Assembly (NCBI GenBank): GCA_900696645.1
Contig: CAADGV010000010.1
Span: 1-64,000, forward strand
Length of the DNA stretch: 64,000 nt
Source: an uncultured Chlorobiota bacterium
Lineage (GTDB): Bacteria > Bacteroidota > Ignavibacteria > UBA10030 > UBA6906
Direction of reading: 5' to 3'
Below are positions 9,585 through 18,530 of the stretch, in pieces; position 1 is the first letter of the stretch, and each line of letters begins with the position of its first letter. Under the pieces are notes generated by a model. That model ran no database searches and was not told the origin of the DNA. It saw only the letters and a program-made list of their open reading frames with translations. The position numbers and the translations under genes are program-made.

Positions 9585-9793
9585 CGCAGGAAGAATTCGA
9601 CAATCATCCGGGATGGGAGTTCTGCACGCCGCAAGGAGCACGTGACCAGGTATTGTTGCTGGACATTGAAACAACCTTTCGGGAGAAACTTGAATGGCTT
9701 GAAGAAGCTGAGAACTTCAGTATGCTATTTCGTTTTCAGGATGATGCAGCACTATCACAGGCTGAGACCAAAACAGTGGTGACACAAGGATAG
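9581..9793 (+). CDS. Small helical partner of the nucleotidyltransferase-like protein
   Basis: A 70-residue acidic protein starting at an ATG that overlaps the preceding stop by 4 bases. The central segment 'TFREKLEWLEEAENFSMLF' is predicted to be an amphipathic helix. Short genes with a similar '(K/R)LEWLEEA' helix downstream of such nucleotidyltransferase genes are familiar from other bacterial genomes, to the best of my recollection. No known catalytic motif is present. The 4-base overlap supports it being a real gene that works with its neighbour. It could be a substrate, a regulator or an antitoxin-like partner; none of these is shown by the sequence. Confidence 0.6.
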   Translation: MTQEEFDNHPGWEFCTPQGARDQVLLLDIETTFREKLEWLEEAENFSMLFRFQDDAALSQAETKTVVTQG

Positions 9794-9808
9794 TTTCAGG
9801 AAAACAGA

Positions 9809-11488
9809 ATGTCGAAAATTACCATTGACGGAAAAGTATTAGAAGTAGACCCCAAGCGAACCATCATCGAAGCCGCTCGCGAAAACGGCATCGAGATTCC
9901 GCATTTCTGCTGGCATCCGAAGCTGTCGGTGTCGGGCAATTGCCGCATGTGCTTGGTGGAAGTAGAGAAAATGCCGAAGCTCGCGATTGCATGCGCAACG
10001 CAAGTCATGGACGGCATGGTCGTTCACACAGCAAATCCGAAAGTCGTGAACGCACGTGAAGCGGTGATGGAATTTCTTCTCATCAACCATCCGCTGGATT
10101 GCCCGATTTGCGACGAAGCGGGCGAATGCAAGCTGCAGGATTACGCGTACAAATACAGCGAAGGGGCCAGCCGCTTTGATGAAAGCAAAGTTCACAAGCC
10201 GAAGCGGGTCGAGCTCGGCCCGCACGTCATGCTCGATACCGAGCGTTGCATCATGTGTTCGCGTTGCATTCGTTTTTGCGAGGAGATTGCAAAGAAGCCG
10301 CAACTGACCTTCACCCAGCGCGGCACGCACGTTGAGTTGACGACGTTCCCCGGCGAACAGCTCGACAATCCCTACTCAATGAACACGATCGACATCTGCC
10401 CGGTTGGCGCGTTGACGTCACGCGATTTCCGCTTCAAAGCGCGTGTATGGGAAATGTCGGCAACCGAAACAATCTGCCCCGGATGCTCACGCGGCTGCAA
10501 CATGTACTCGTGGGTTCGCAACAACGAGATTCTGCGTCAAACCCCCAGATACAATCCTGAAGTGAATGACTATTGGATGTGCGACAAGGGGAGATTGGAG
10601 TCCTTCCAACATGTGAACGTTGCCAATCGCATCAAACATCCGATGATGAAGAAAGACGGAGGGTTGGTTGAAGTCGGTTGGGATGAAGCCATCGCCAAAG
10701 CAGCATCGGAACTGAAAACATTCAAGAAATCCGAGATCGCCGTCATCGGCTCTGCGTATGACACGAACGAAGACAACTATCTCCTTCAAAAATTTGCATC
10801 CGAAGTTCTCGGCACGAAGCACATTGCTTTTGTCCGTCATGTTGTTGAGGGAGATGAAGACGCTATTCTTGTCAAGGCGGACAAAACACCGAACTCTCTC
10901 GGCGCCGAACGCGTTGGCGTTCGCTCACGGGAAGGCGGATTGGACTACGCCGGAATTCTCAAAGCGATCAAGGAAGGAAGTATCAAGGCGGTATTCGTTG
11001 TTGATGACAATATTGCGGTTGATTCAGCCGTTGCGGATGCATTGAGCCGGCTTGAATTCCTTGTTGTGAATTTCTCGTTCGAGAATGAGACGACGCGTCT
11101 TGCAGATATTCTCTTCCCCACATCCACCTTTGCGGAAAAGAACGGCACGTTCACAAACTTTGAGGGACGAGTGCAACGGATTCGCCCGTCCGTCTCAACC
11201 CTGGATCAGGACAGGTCGCTCGACGGCTTTGCCATGAGCCGACTTGACAAGTTCGGCTCGCAGTTCGACCGTTGGGCAAAAGGCGCGAAGCGCGATGCCC
11301 GCCCGACGTGGAAGATTATTGCCGGCATTGCATCGCTGATGGGGGCGAAGTACAAGTACAACACCGCGGAAGATGTGTTCAACGAGATCGTCGCGCACGT
11401 TGATGGTTTCAAAGGGATGAGTTACAGAAAGATTGGAACCATGGGGATGATGCTGAGGCAGAAGGAAACAGTTGCAGTTAAAGCATAA
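9809..11488 (+). CDS. nuoG: NADH-quinone oxidoreductase subunit G (short form)
   Basis: A 559-residue iron-sulfur subunit of respiratory complex I in the peripheral arm. The N-terminal 2Fe-2S ferredoxin domain has C34, C45, C48 and C62 (cluster N1b). The His-Cys cluster N5 is H94, C98, C101 and C107. A 4Fe-4S site uses C147, C150 and C153 plus the Cys in 'DICPVGAL' (N4). A further C-x2-C-x3-C ... C set in 'ICPGCSRGC' and 'WMCDKGR' matches cluster N7. The molybdopterin-oxidoreductase-like domain then ends early: the protein is far shorter than the ~780-910 residues of Thermus or E. coli NuoG. The shortening is at the C-terminus, where no catalytic role is known. A 9-base gap leads to nuoH. Confidence 0.93.
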   Translation: MSKITIDGKVLEVDPKRTIIEAARENGIEIPHFCWHPKLSVSGNCRMCLVEVEKMPKLAIACATQVMDGMVVHTANPKVVNAREAVMEFLLINHPLDCPICDEAGECKLQDYAYKYSEGASRFDESKVHKPKRVELGPHVMLDTERCIMCSRCIRFCEEIAKKPQLTFTQRGTHVELTTFPGEQLDNPYSMNTIDICPVGALTSRDFRFKARVWEMSATETICPGCSRGCNMYSWVRNNEILRQTPRYNPEVNDYWMCDKGRLESFQHVNVANRIKHPMMKKDGGLVEVGWDEAIAKAASELKTFKKSEIAVIGSAYDTNEDNYLLQKFASEVLGTKHIAFVRHVVEGDEDAILVKADKTPNSLGAERVGVRSREGGLDYAGILKAIKEGSIKAVFVVDDNIAVDSAVADALSRLEFLVVNFSFENETTRLADILFPTSTFAEKNGTFTNFEGRVQRIRPSVSTLDQDRSLDGFAMSRLDKFGSQFDRWAKGAKRDARPTWKIIAGIASLMGAKYKYNTAEDVFNEIVAHVDGFKGMSYRKIGTMGMMLRQKETVAVKA

Positions 11489-11497
11489 GAGCCGAAC

Positions 11498-12529
11498 ATG
11501 GAATTCGTCATCATTTCAGTTATCAAGATTGTGGTCGTGTTGTTCATCGGCGTACTGCCGCTGGTTGCGAATCTCGTGTACGCCGAGAGGAAAATCAGTG
11601 CAGCCATTCAGAACCGAATCGGCCCGAACCGGGTCGGCCCGTGGGGGTTGTTCCAATCCCCGGCGGATGTTTTGAAACTTTTTATCAAGGAAGATATCGT
11701 TCCCGCGACGGCACACAAGTTCGTGCATACGCTGGCTCCCGTTATCTCCATTTCTGTTGCCCTTGTGACAATAGCTGTTGTACCGTTCGGCGACACGATC
11801 GAGTTGTTCGGTTACCGGATCAAGTTGATGATTGCCGATGTCAATATCGGTATTCTCTACATTCTCGCTCTCACATCGCTCGGCGTGTACGGATTGACGC
11901 TGAGCGGCTGGTCATCGAACAACAAGTACTCGCTGCTCGGCGGACTTCGTTCGTCCGCCCAACTCATCAGTTACGAATTATCGCTCGGCCTTTCCATTAT
12001 CGGCGTGATTATGATTGCCGGAACTCTCGAACTTGACCGGATTGTTGAGTTACAAGAAGGTTGGAGGTGGAATATCTTTCTGACGCCAATCGGGTTCATC
12101 ACATTTCTCGTCGCATCATTCGCGGAAACGAACCGTCTGCCGTTCGATTTGCCCGAGGCGGAACCGGAGCTTGTCGGCGGATATCATACGGAATACAGCG
12201 GCATGAAATTCGGCGCATTCTTCCTTGCCGAGTACGCCAACATGATCACGTCGAGCGCGTTGATCGTGACGCTGTTTCTCGGCGGCTGGCAATTGCCCGG
12301 CGTTCACTCGCTCGGATTTTCGCCGCTGTGGGTGAGCATTCTGCAAATCCTCACGTTCATGGTGAAGGTTGCATTCATGCTCTTCTTCTACATGTGGATC
12401 CGGTGGACGATTCCCCGTTTTCGCTACGACCAGTTGATGAATTTGGGGTGGAAGGTGATGTTACCGCTGGCGTTGCTGAATTTGTTCCTCACCGGCGCGC
12501 TGCATTTTATTGCGCCGGGAATTTGGTGA
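11498..12529 (+). CDS. nuoH: NADH-quinone oxidoreductase subunit H
   Basis: A 343-residue multi-pass membrane subunit of complex I at the quinone-binding junction. Characteristic family segments are 'AERKISAAIQNRIGPNRVGP', 'LLGGLRSSAQLISYE', 'ETNRLPFDLPEAEPELV' and 'GYHTEYSGMKFG'. These include the conserved acidic loop lining the quinone channel. About eight transmembrane helices are visible. The length matches the family. It follows nuoG by 9 bases. The gene is followed by a ~95-bp repeat-like sequence rather than directly by nuoI. Confidence 0.96.
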   Translation: MEFVIISVIKIVVVLFIGVLPLVANLVYAERKISAAIQNRIGPNRVGPWGLFQSPADVLKLFIKEDIVPATAHKFVHTLAPVISISVALVTIAVVPFGDTIELFGYRIKLMIADVNIGILYILALTSLGVYGLTLSGWSSNNKYSLLGGLRSSAQLISYELSLGLSIIGVIMIAGTLELDRIVELQEGWRWNIFLTPIGFITFLVASFAETNRLPFDLPEAEPELVGGYHTEYSGMKFGAFFLAEYANMITSSALIVTLFLGGWQLPGVHSLGFSPLWVSILQILTFMVKVAFMLFFYMWIRWTIPRFRYDQLMNLGWKVMLPLALLNLFLTGALHFIAPGIW

Positions 12530-12549
12530 TCGCAGAATTTGGGTGTTGT

Positions 12550-12644
12550 AACCACAGAGATCGCGGAGATCACAGAGAGTTTAGAGATGTCTCAAGAAGA
12601 CTCTGCGCGTCTTAGGGAACGTAAGGTACTTTGTGGTGTTGGTT
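12550..12644. repeat. CACAGAG-type imperfect inverted repeat between nuoH and nuoI
   Basis: Non-coding sequence with a short-period 'CACAGAG / CGGAGAT / CACAGAG' run at the left (12550-12578) and a partly complementary right half rich in CTCTG and CTTTGTGGT. The ends AACCACAGAG and CTTTGTGGTGTTGGTT are roughly inverted. Sequences of this style recur as dispersed intergenic repeats in many bacterial genomes; I recognise the pattern but cannot name a family. It lies inside an operon, so it would be transcribed and could fold. Confidence 0.55.
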
Positions 12645-12686
12645 AGACTAAGAAGTTTAGCTCATTGAAGAGTTGCAGGAGAAGCG

Positions 12687-13208
12687 ATGTCAATAGAAGT
12701 CCAGAAGACTGTAAAAGAAGCGCAACAAGTTCGCAGGAAGGATCTTTCCTTCATGCAGAAGACTTACATTCCCGAAATCGTAAAGGGGATGGCAGTGACG
12801 TTCAAGTCGATGCTTGCGCCGAAATTCACGCGGCAATATCCCGAAGAACGCTTCAATCCGCAACCTTCGTATCGGGGACGCCCGGTATTGGTCGAGGATA
12901 AGGGGCATGAACGCTGCGTCGCCTGCGGCTTGTGTGCCCGTGTATGCCCCGCACTCGCTATCGAAGTCCAAGCCTCGGAAACCGAGTTGGAAAAAGAACG
13001 TTACCCCGAACGTTTCGAAATCAACATGCTGCGCTGCATCTTCTGCGGCTTCTGTGAAGAAGCGTGTCCCGAAGAAGCCATCGTGATGAGCGACGAGTAT
13101 GAACTCGTCTTCCAGCATCCCGAAGATGCCATCTACGGCAAAGACAAGCTGTTGATGTCGAAAGAACGTCTGCAAACCCGGCTTGATTTTCTGAAGAAGG
13201 CTCGCTGA
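12687..13208 (+). CDS. nuoI: NADH-quinone oxidoreductase subunit I
   Basis: A 173-residue ferredoxin-like subunit of complex I carrying clusters N6a and N6b. Two C-x2-C-x2-C-x3-C motifs are present: '[12 protein letters not shown]' and '[16 protein letters not shown]'. The N-terminal basic amphipathic stretch and '[21 protein letters not shown]' match family members that dock on NuoH. The start ATG has GGAG upstream. Normally nuoJ follows; here the next gene is a secreted carboxypeptidase, so this is a partial nuo block (G-H-I), and the remaining subunits must be elsewhere. Confidence 0.95.
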   Translation: MSIEVQKTVKEAQQVRRKDLSFMQKTYIPEIVKGMAVTFKSMLAPKFTRQYPEERFNPQPSYRGRPVLVEDKGHERCVACGLCARVCPALAIEVQASETELEKERYPERFEINMLRCIFCGFCEEACPEEAIVMSDEYELVFQHPEDAIYGKDKLLMSKERLQTRLDFLKKAR

Positions 13209-13261
13209 TTCCCGATTGGCCGGGCACAGGCTCCATTCTTCAATACCATCAGGATCAATCG

Positions 13262-15655
13262 ATGAAACAGGTTCTTCTGCTTCTCGTATGCGTTGTTCAC
13301 GCAGCGTCATCTTTCCCTTCCGGCAAAGACAAGTATTCCTCATACTCCAAAGTTAGAATTCTCGCCACAACTCCTGCCGATCTTGAATTGATTCAACGCC
13401 AAGGAGTCGATCTCGACCATTACACCGGAAGATTGGGAGAAGGAATCGAGGTTGTCATCAATCAAGATGCGATTGAAACGTTGCAGAGAATTGCGATGCC
13501 GTACGATGTACTCATTACTGATATGGATGTGTACTACGAGAGTCGTGCAAAAAGCGTTGTGCCGGACCTTGATGAAAGCAGGAACATTCTCCGGCAAAAC
13601 GGCATCAGCGGATTTCGTTACGGTTCGATGGGAGGATTTCTGACCTACGCTGAGATGGTTCTTCAGCTCGACACCATGCGGATGCTGTACCCCAATCTCA
13701 TTACAGCAAAAGAATCTCTCGGCGTTACCGAACAGGGAAGAACCATTTGGGGAGTGGAGATTTCGGACAATCCGGGAGTGCCGGAACCCGGGGAAGCTGT
13801 TGTGCATTACGACGCGTTGCATCATGCACGCGAGCCGCAGGCGATGGCGACGATCATGTACTACATGTATTGGCTTCTCGACAACTACGGAACCGATGCT
13901 GAGGCAACGTATCTCGTGAATAACAGGCGAATGTGTTTCGTTCCTGTGGTCAATCCAGACGGCTACTTCTACAATCAATCAACAAACCCGAACGGCGGAG
14001 GCAACTGGCGGAAGAATCGCCGCAACAACGGAAGCAGCTACGGCGTTGACCTGAACCGCAACTACAACTATCAATGGGGTTACGATAATACAGGCTCAAG
14101 CCCGACTCCCTCTTCCGATACGTATCGCGGCCCTTCGCCGCTTTCCGAGCCTGAAGCAATGGCAATCCGGAACTATACAATGAGCAAGCAGCCGTCGGTT
14201 GCCATGTCCGCACACTCGGTTGCAGGCCGCTATCTCAATCCCTACAGCTTCAAAGACACCGTCGTGGCGTACGAGTACTATGCCCAGTTTGCAAGCGACT
14301 TCACGGCGTACAACAACTATTTGTACGGAACGGTGTTTCAGATGCTCGCCTATAATTCCAACGGCACAACTCGGGATTACATGCATCACGATCTCGGTTG
14401 TTATGCCTGGACTCCCGAAATGGGGGGCAGCGGTTTCTGGCCTCTGCAATCGGAGATTGTGCCGATAGCGCAGGAGAATCTTCTTGCCTGCAAATACACG
14501 TCGTGGATTGCAGGAGGCTTTGCGGATTTCCAATCATTTCAATTTGTCGGTCGTGAGTTCGCAATTCGAGGCGATACACTCCGCCTTGCCGTGACTGTCA
14601 GAAACAAGGGAGTATCGCTTGCTGCTGAAAATGTTGCTGTGAATGTTCAGTCGCTATACCCTCATGCACTCCCGATACACACGACTGCATCGTATCCCTC
14701 CATACCTTCAGGCGGGTACTCGACGAACTCCATCCCCTTTACGTTTCTGATAAGCGCTTCAGCCGCCACGATGGATGAGATGAAATTCGTTGCGGTCACT
14801 TCACAGGACGGAATTGAAACATCACGGGATACGTTCTCCGTGATAGTCGGCCATCCTATTGTTTTATTTTCGGAAGATTGTGAAAGCGGCCTATCAAATT
14901 GGACGCGAAGCGGTAACGGCGTTCAATGGGATACGACGTTCGTGATGGCGTACAGGGGGAGTCGTTCCATTACCGACAGCCGCTACGGAAACGTTGCAAA
15001 CAGCACGAATAATTCTCTGACCCTTAACCTTCCTGTCAACCTTGCTGATGCCGCCAATCCACGACTCGAACTCTACGCACGATGGGCAAACGAGGCCCAA
15101 TTCGACTATGTCCGGTTGCAGATCAGTACCAACAACGGATCTTCATGGATCAATCTCGCGGGCAGACACACAACGCTGATAGGCGGACAGCCTTCATACT
15201 CAGCAAACAAGGGAACATGGGCGTGGGAGAGCATCAGCTTGCAACAGTATATCGGCCAGCAGGTGAAGGTCAGGTTCAATCTTGTGACCGACGCAGGCTT
15301 ACGCGGTGACGGGTTCTACTTCGACAATTTGCGAATTGTTGACTACCGTGACAGTTCCGTAACATCCGTGGAGCATAGGCCTCTTAAGCCGACATCATAT
15401 TTCCTCGGACAGAACTATCCCAATCCGTTCAATCCCAAAACAACCATCAACTATCAACTGCCAACAACCAGCCACGTAACGCTCAAAGTGTTCGATCTTC
15501 TCGGCAGGGAAGTGGCAACTTTGGTTGACGAGCCGACGGAAGCGGGAGAACACGCCGTTCAGTTTGATGGCAGGGAGCTTTCCAGTGGTGTATACTTTTA
15601 CAGAATGCAAGCGGGCGCTTTCACTCAAACGCGCACCCTTGTTTTGGCGAAATGA
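13262..15655 (+). CDS. Secreted M14 zinc carboxypeptidase with type IX sorting domain
   Basis: A 797-residue exported metallocarboxypeptidase. It has a signal peptide (MKQVLLLLVCVVHAASS), a prodomain-like region to about residue 125, and an M14 catalytic domain to about residue 420. Zinc ligands H188 and E191 lie in 'HHAREPQ' and a downstream His in 'AMSAHSVAGRYLNPYS'. Substrate-carboxylate residues are in 'GVDLNRNYNYQWG', and the catalytic Glu is in 'YAWTPEMGGSGF'. Next come a CARDB-like segment ('RLAVTVRNKGVSLAAENV') and a MAM/immune-inhibitor-A-like beta-sandwich ('FSEDCESGLSNWTRSG' to 'GFYFDNLRIVDY'). The type IX C-terminal domain (YPNPFNPKTTINYQLP ... SSGVYFYRM) closes the protein. It probably degrades extracellular peptides. 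Confidence 0.92.
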   Translation: MKQVLLLLVCVVHAASSFPSGKDKYSSYSKVRILATTPADLELIQRQGVDLDHYTGRLGEGIEVVINQDAIETLQRIAMPYDVLITDMDVYYESRAKSVVPDLDESRNILRQNGISGFRYGSMGGFLTYAEMVLQLDTMRMLYPNLITAKESLGVTEQGRTIWGVEISDNPGVPEPGEAVVHYDALHHAREPQAMATIMYYMYWLLDNYGTDAEATYLVNNRRMCFVPVVNPDGYFYNQSTNPNGGGNWRKNRRNNGSSYGVDLNRNYNYQWGYDNTGSSPTPSSDTYRGPSPLSEPEAMAIRNYTMSKQPSVAMSAHSVAGRYLNPYSFKDTVVAYEYYAQFASDFTAYNNYLYGTVFQMLAYNSNGTTRDYMHHDLGCYAWTPEMGGSGFWPLQSEIVPIAQENLLACKYTSWIAGGFADFQSFQFVGREFAIRGDTLRLAVTVRNKGVSLAAENVAVNVQSLYPHALPIHTTASYPSIPSGGYSTNSIPFTFLISASAATMDEMKFVAVTSQDGIETSRDTFSVIVGHPIVLFSEDCESGLSNWTRSGNGVQWDTTFVMAYRGSRSITDSRYGNVANSTNNSLTLNLPVNLADAANPRLELYARWANEAQFDYVRLQISTNNGSSWINLAGRHTTLIGGQPSYSANKGTWAWESISLQQYIGQQVKVRFNLVTDAGLRGDGFYFDNLRIVDYRDSSVTSVEHRPLKPTSYFLGQNYPNPFNPKTTINYQLPTTSHVTLKVFDLLGREVATLVDEPTEAGEHAVQFDGRELSSGVYFYRMQAGAFTQTRTLVLAK

Positions 15656-15778
15656 TTCGCGGATGTTTTGCGGATCAGATGATTTCTCACCCGATTGGCT
15701 AGATTTTGCCCTTTTGGAAATCACCCCTCTTTTTGGTTAATTACTGCCGGTCTCTATCACATCCCCAAAATCCCTGTA

Positions 15779-17137
15779 GTGGATGTACTCTGGCTTGAAA
15801 TCGTCGGCATTCTCATATTGGTGTCGTTCGTAGGGTTTTTCTCTGCGAGCGAGGTGGCCGTACTTGCCACGCGCAAAAGCCGCATGCAGGAGCTTGCCGA
15901 GGAGGGGAACCGCAAGGCCGCCGCAGTTCTCGCCTTTCAAACAAATCCCGAACAGTTTCTTGCGACAATTCACGCCGGGGTGATTTTTTCGATGACACTT
16001 GCCGCCGGTGTCGGCGGCATTATGGGATTCCAGCATCTCGTTCCGGCACTTGCGGAAAGTGAAACACGTTGGATAAGCGAGGGCGCTCACTGGATTTCGC
16101 TCGGCATTATTGCAATCTGCATTTCATTTCTCCTTGTCGTGTTCGGCGAACTTGTGCCGAAATCTCTTGCGCTCCGTTTTCCCGACCAGGTTGCCATGCG
16201 TGTTGCGCGGCCGATTCAACTGGTTGCAACGATCTTCCGCCACCCGATCCGGTTTCTCACGTGGGCAAGCAATCTTGTACTGAAGCCGTTCAAGGACAAG
16301 ACGTCGTTCACCGAATCACGAATCTCCGAAGAGGAATTCAAATTGATGTTGGAAGAAGGAACGAAAACCGGCGTCATCGACAAAACCGAACATGAGTTGA
16401 TCGCCAGCATCTTCGAGTTCACTGATACGTCAGCAAAAGACGTGATGATTCCGAGACCGGATGTTGTGGGTTTGAATATAGACATGGGGCGGGACGAGGC
16501 CGTGCGGAAGGTGTTGGAAGAAGGCTACTCGCGTATGCCCGTGTACAAAGACACCATCGACAACATAGTCGGCATCGTGTACACGAAAGATATTTTGGGG
16601 TTGATGGAGTACAAGAACCTCATTCTCATTCATGACATTTTGCGTCCGGCGTATTTTGTTCCCGAAACGAAAAAGATCAGCCAATTGATGCGCGAACTGC
16701 AGCAGCAGAAGTTGCACATGGCCGTCGTGATAGATGAGTTTGGCGGAACGGCGGGCATTATCACGATGGAGGATATTCTCGAAGAAATCGTCGGCGAAAT
16801 TCACGATGAATACGATGAGGAAGTGAAAGATGTGGAATCGGCCACCGACGGCACGTTTGTCGTCAACGCCCGCATGTCCATTCACGATTTCAATGAACGC
16901 TTCGCAGTGGAGCTGCCGCAAACCGACGAATACGAAACCATGAGCGGGTTCCTACAGAAGCAAACCGGCCGCATTCCCGAGTTAAACGAGGTAATCCATT
17001 ACGAGAATCTCGTGTTTACCATTGTGAAAAAGAGCCAGCGGAGGATTCGGTTGGTGAGAGTGAGAAAGCAGGAACAGTCGATTGATCGGGAAGCAAAAGC
17101 AGGTGCTTCATTGTCCAGTAGCATAACATCATTCTGA
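15779..17137 (+). CDS. CNNM/CorC-type membrane protein (DUF21, CBS pair, CorC_HlyC)
   Basis: A ~452-residue integral inner-membrane protein. An N-terminal DUF21/CNNM domain has about four hydrophobic segments ('LEIVGILILVSFVGFFSASE' onward). A tandem CBS pair follows ('IPRPDVVGLNIDM', 'YSRMPVYKDTIDNIVGIVYT', 'VIDEFGGTAGIITMEDILEE'), and a C-terminal CorC_HlyC domain ends it. Family members are linked to Mg2+/Co2+ efflux or resistance; older names call them hemolysins. The start is uncertain. GTG at 15779 places the first transmembrane helix right after the N-terminus as in relatives, but has no clear Shine-Dalgarno. A TTG at 15695 would add 28 unlikely residues. The stop codon abuts the ATG of the flippase gene. 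Confidence 0.88.
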   Translation: MDVLWLEIVGILILVSFVGFFSASEVAVLATRKSRMQELAEEGNRKAAAVLAFQTNPEQFLATIHAGVIFSMTLAAGVGGIMGFQHLVPALAESETRWISEGAHWISLGIIAICISFLLVVFGELVPKSLALRFPDQVAMRVARPIQLVATIFRHPIRFLTWASNLVLKPFKDKTSFTESRISEEEFKLMLEEGTKTGVIDKTEHELIASIFEFTDTSAKDVMIPRPDVVGLNIDMGRDEAVRKVLEEGYSRMPVYKDTIDNIVGIVYTKDILGLMEYKNLILIHDILRPAYFVPETKKISQLMRELQQQKLHMAVVIDEFGGTAGIITMEDILEEIVGEIHDEYDEEVKDVESATDGTFVVNARMSIHDFNERFAVELPQTDEYETMSGFLQKQTGRIPELNEVIHYENLVFTIVKKSQRRIRLVRVRKQEQSIDREAKAGASLSSSITSF

Positions 17138-18526
17138 ATGTCTCGACGGTTCTTCCTTCGTATTGGCATTCAAGCCAAATTCAAAGAAATCAAATCAATT
17201 CTCCGTCTGCAGGATGCGTCGTTTTCGAACGACAGAATGGCTGAAATTGGCTGGCTTGTAGGAGGCCAAATCATAACGTTGCTGCTCGGCATTGTCTCGA
17301 TCAAATTGACAACATCCATCGGTCCTGAAGAATTTGGATTCTACACGCTAACGTTGAGCATCTCGGGTCTTCTCTCGCTTGCATTCTTTGGTCCACTTGA
17401 ACAAGGCTTCGTAAGGTTTTTCTTTGACTACGCTCAAGAATCCAAGCGGCGTTCAATGTTTGCCACATCGCTGTTGTGTGTATTGCGCAACAGCAGTCTT
17501 GTGTTGATTGTGCTGTGCATTATCTCCGGCGCTGTGCTGTCTGCGTACTTCCAATTTGAGTTGCTGTTTGTGGTTGCGGCGGCACTGATGATTATTGGTT
17601 CGCTGTTAAGCGCTCCGCTGAACGGAATGCTCAATGCCATGCGCTTGCGCAAGGAAGTTGCGATAATACAAGTTGCAGAACGCGTTCTTGTTATCATGTT
17701 CTTGTTCTTTTTTGTTATCAGAGCGTACCCTAATGCAACGATGGTCATGTTTGCGATTGCCGCGGGAACATCCGTATCCCTTTTGGCAAGGCTCCTGATT
17801 TTTCGAAGGCACAGTCATCTCGGCGCGACACAGAGATTTATTGATGCGGATGAACTGCGTACAACGAAGCGTGAAATCTACAAATCTGTGTCAGTGTATA
17901 GTTTTCCATTTCTTCTGTGGGGCGCGATTAGCTGGCTGCAGAGCAACGGTGAGCGTTGGGTGATCAACGGCATGTTGACGAATGCAGATGTGGGACGCTA
18001 TGGATTAGCTGCAACCCTTGTCGCGAATTCAGCAGTCCTGATGTTCAATGTCCTTACGCAATTCATCACACCGATCATTTTCAGCAGTTTCACAAATCCG
18101 ACGGACGCCCGGAACAACCGCGGCTCCGCTCTCATTCGCCTGTATGTTCTTGGAACGATTACGATATTTGCTTGTATAGCTATCGTGTTTCTGGTGTTCG
18201 GTGAATTGATCACCAAGCTTGTAAGTACAAGAGCTTTTGTCGTGGATGGGGTTTTACTTTGTCTGCTGACTGTCGGCGCAGGATTATTTTACCTTGGACA
18301 AACAATGACGACAGTTGGCATGGTTCTCAAGAGGCCTCAAGCGTACATCACGGCAAAAATGGTTACTGCCGTGCTCTCGGTCGGCTTTTACATTGCAGGA
18401 TGTTATTGGGGAGGCATTTCCGGCGTTGCGTGGGCGATTGTGCTTATCAACGCAGTCTATTTCTTCATGATCACACTGACGAACCGTTGGTTGATGCGTC
18501 ACACCTTGCCTGCTCAAGGAATATGA
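17138..18526 (+). CDS. Wzx-like polysaccharide/oligosaccharide flippase
   Basis: A 462-residue protein with about twelve to fourteen hydrophobic helices and the MATE/Wzx-type start 'MAEIGWLVGGQIITLLLGIVSIKLT' and 'SIGPEEFGFYTLTLSISGL'. Such proteins flip lipid-linked glycans across the inner membrane. It begins directly after the stop of the CNNM gene and heads a run of seven tightly spaced glycan genes, which supports the assignment. Which glycan it moves (O-antigen, capsule or a protein glycan) cannot be told from the sequence. No Wzy polymerase or Wzz chain-length protein is seen in the window. Confidence 0.82.
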   Translation: MSRRFFLRIGIQAKFKEIKSILRLQDASFSNDRMAEIGWLVGGQIITLLLGIVSIKLTTSIGPEEFGFYTLTLSISGLLSLAFFGPLEQGFVRFFFDYAQESKRRSMFATSLLCVLRNSSLVLIVLCIISGAVLSAYFQFELLFVVAAALMIIGSLLSAPLNGMLNAMRLRKEVAIIQVAERVLVIMFLFFFVIRAYPNATMVMFAIAAGTSVSLLARLLIFRRHSHLGATQRFIDADELRTTKREIYKSVSVYSFPFLLWGAISWLQSNGERWVINGMLTNADVGRYGLAATLVANSAVLMFNVLTQFITPIIFSSFTNPTDARNNRGSALIRLYVLGTITIFACIAIVFLVFGELITKLVSTRAFVVDGVLLCLLTVGAGLFYLGQTMTTVGMVLKRPQAYITAKMVTAVLSVGFYIAGCYWGGISGVAWAIVLINAVYFFMITLTNRWLMRHTLPAQGI

Positions 18527-18530
18527 ATAG

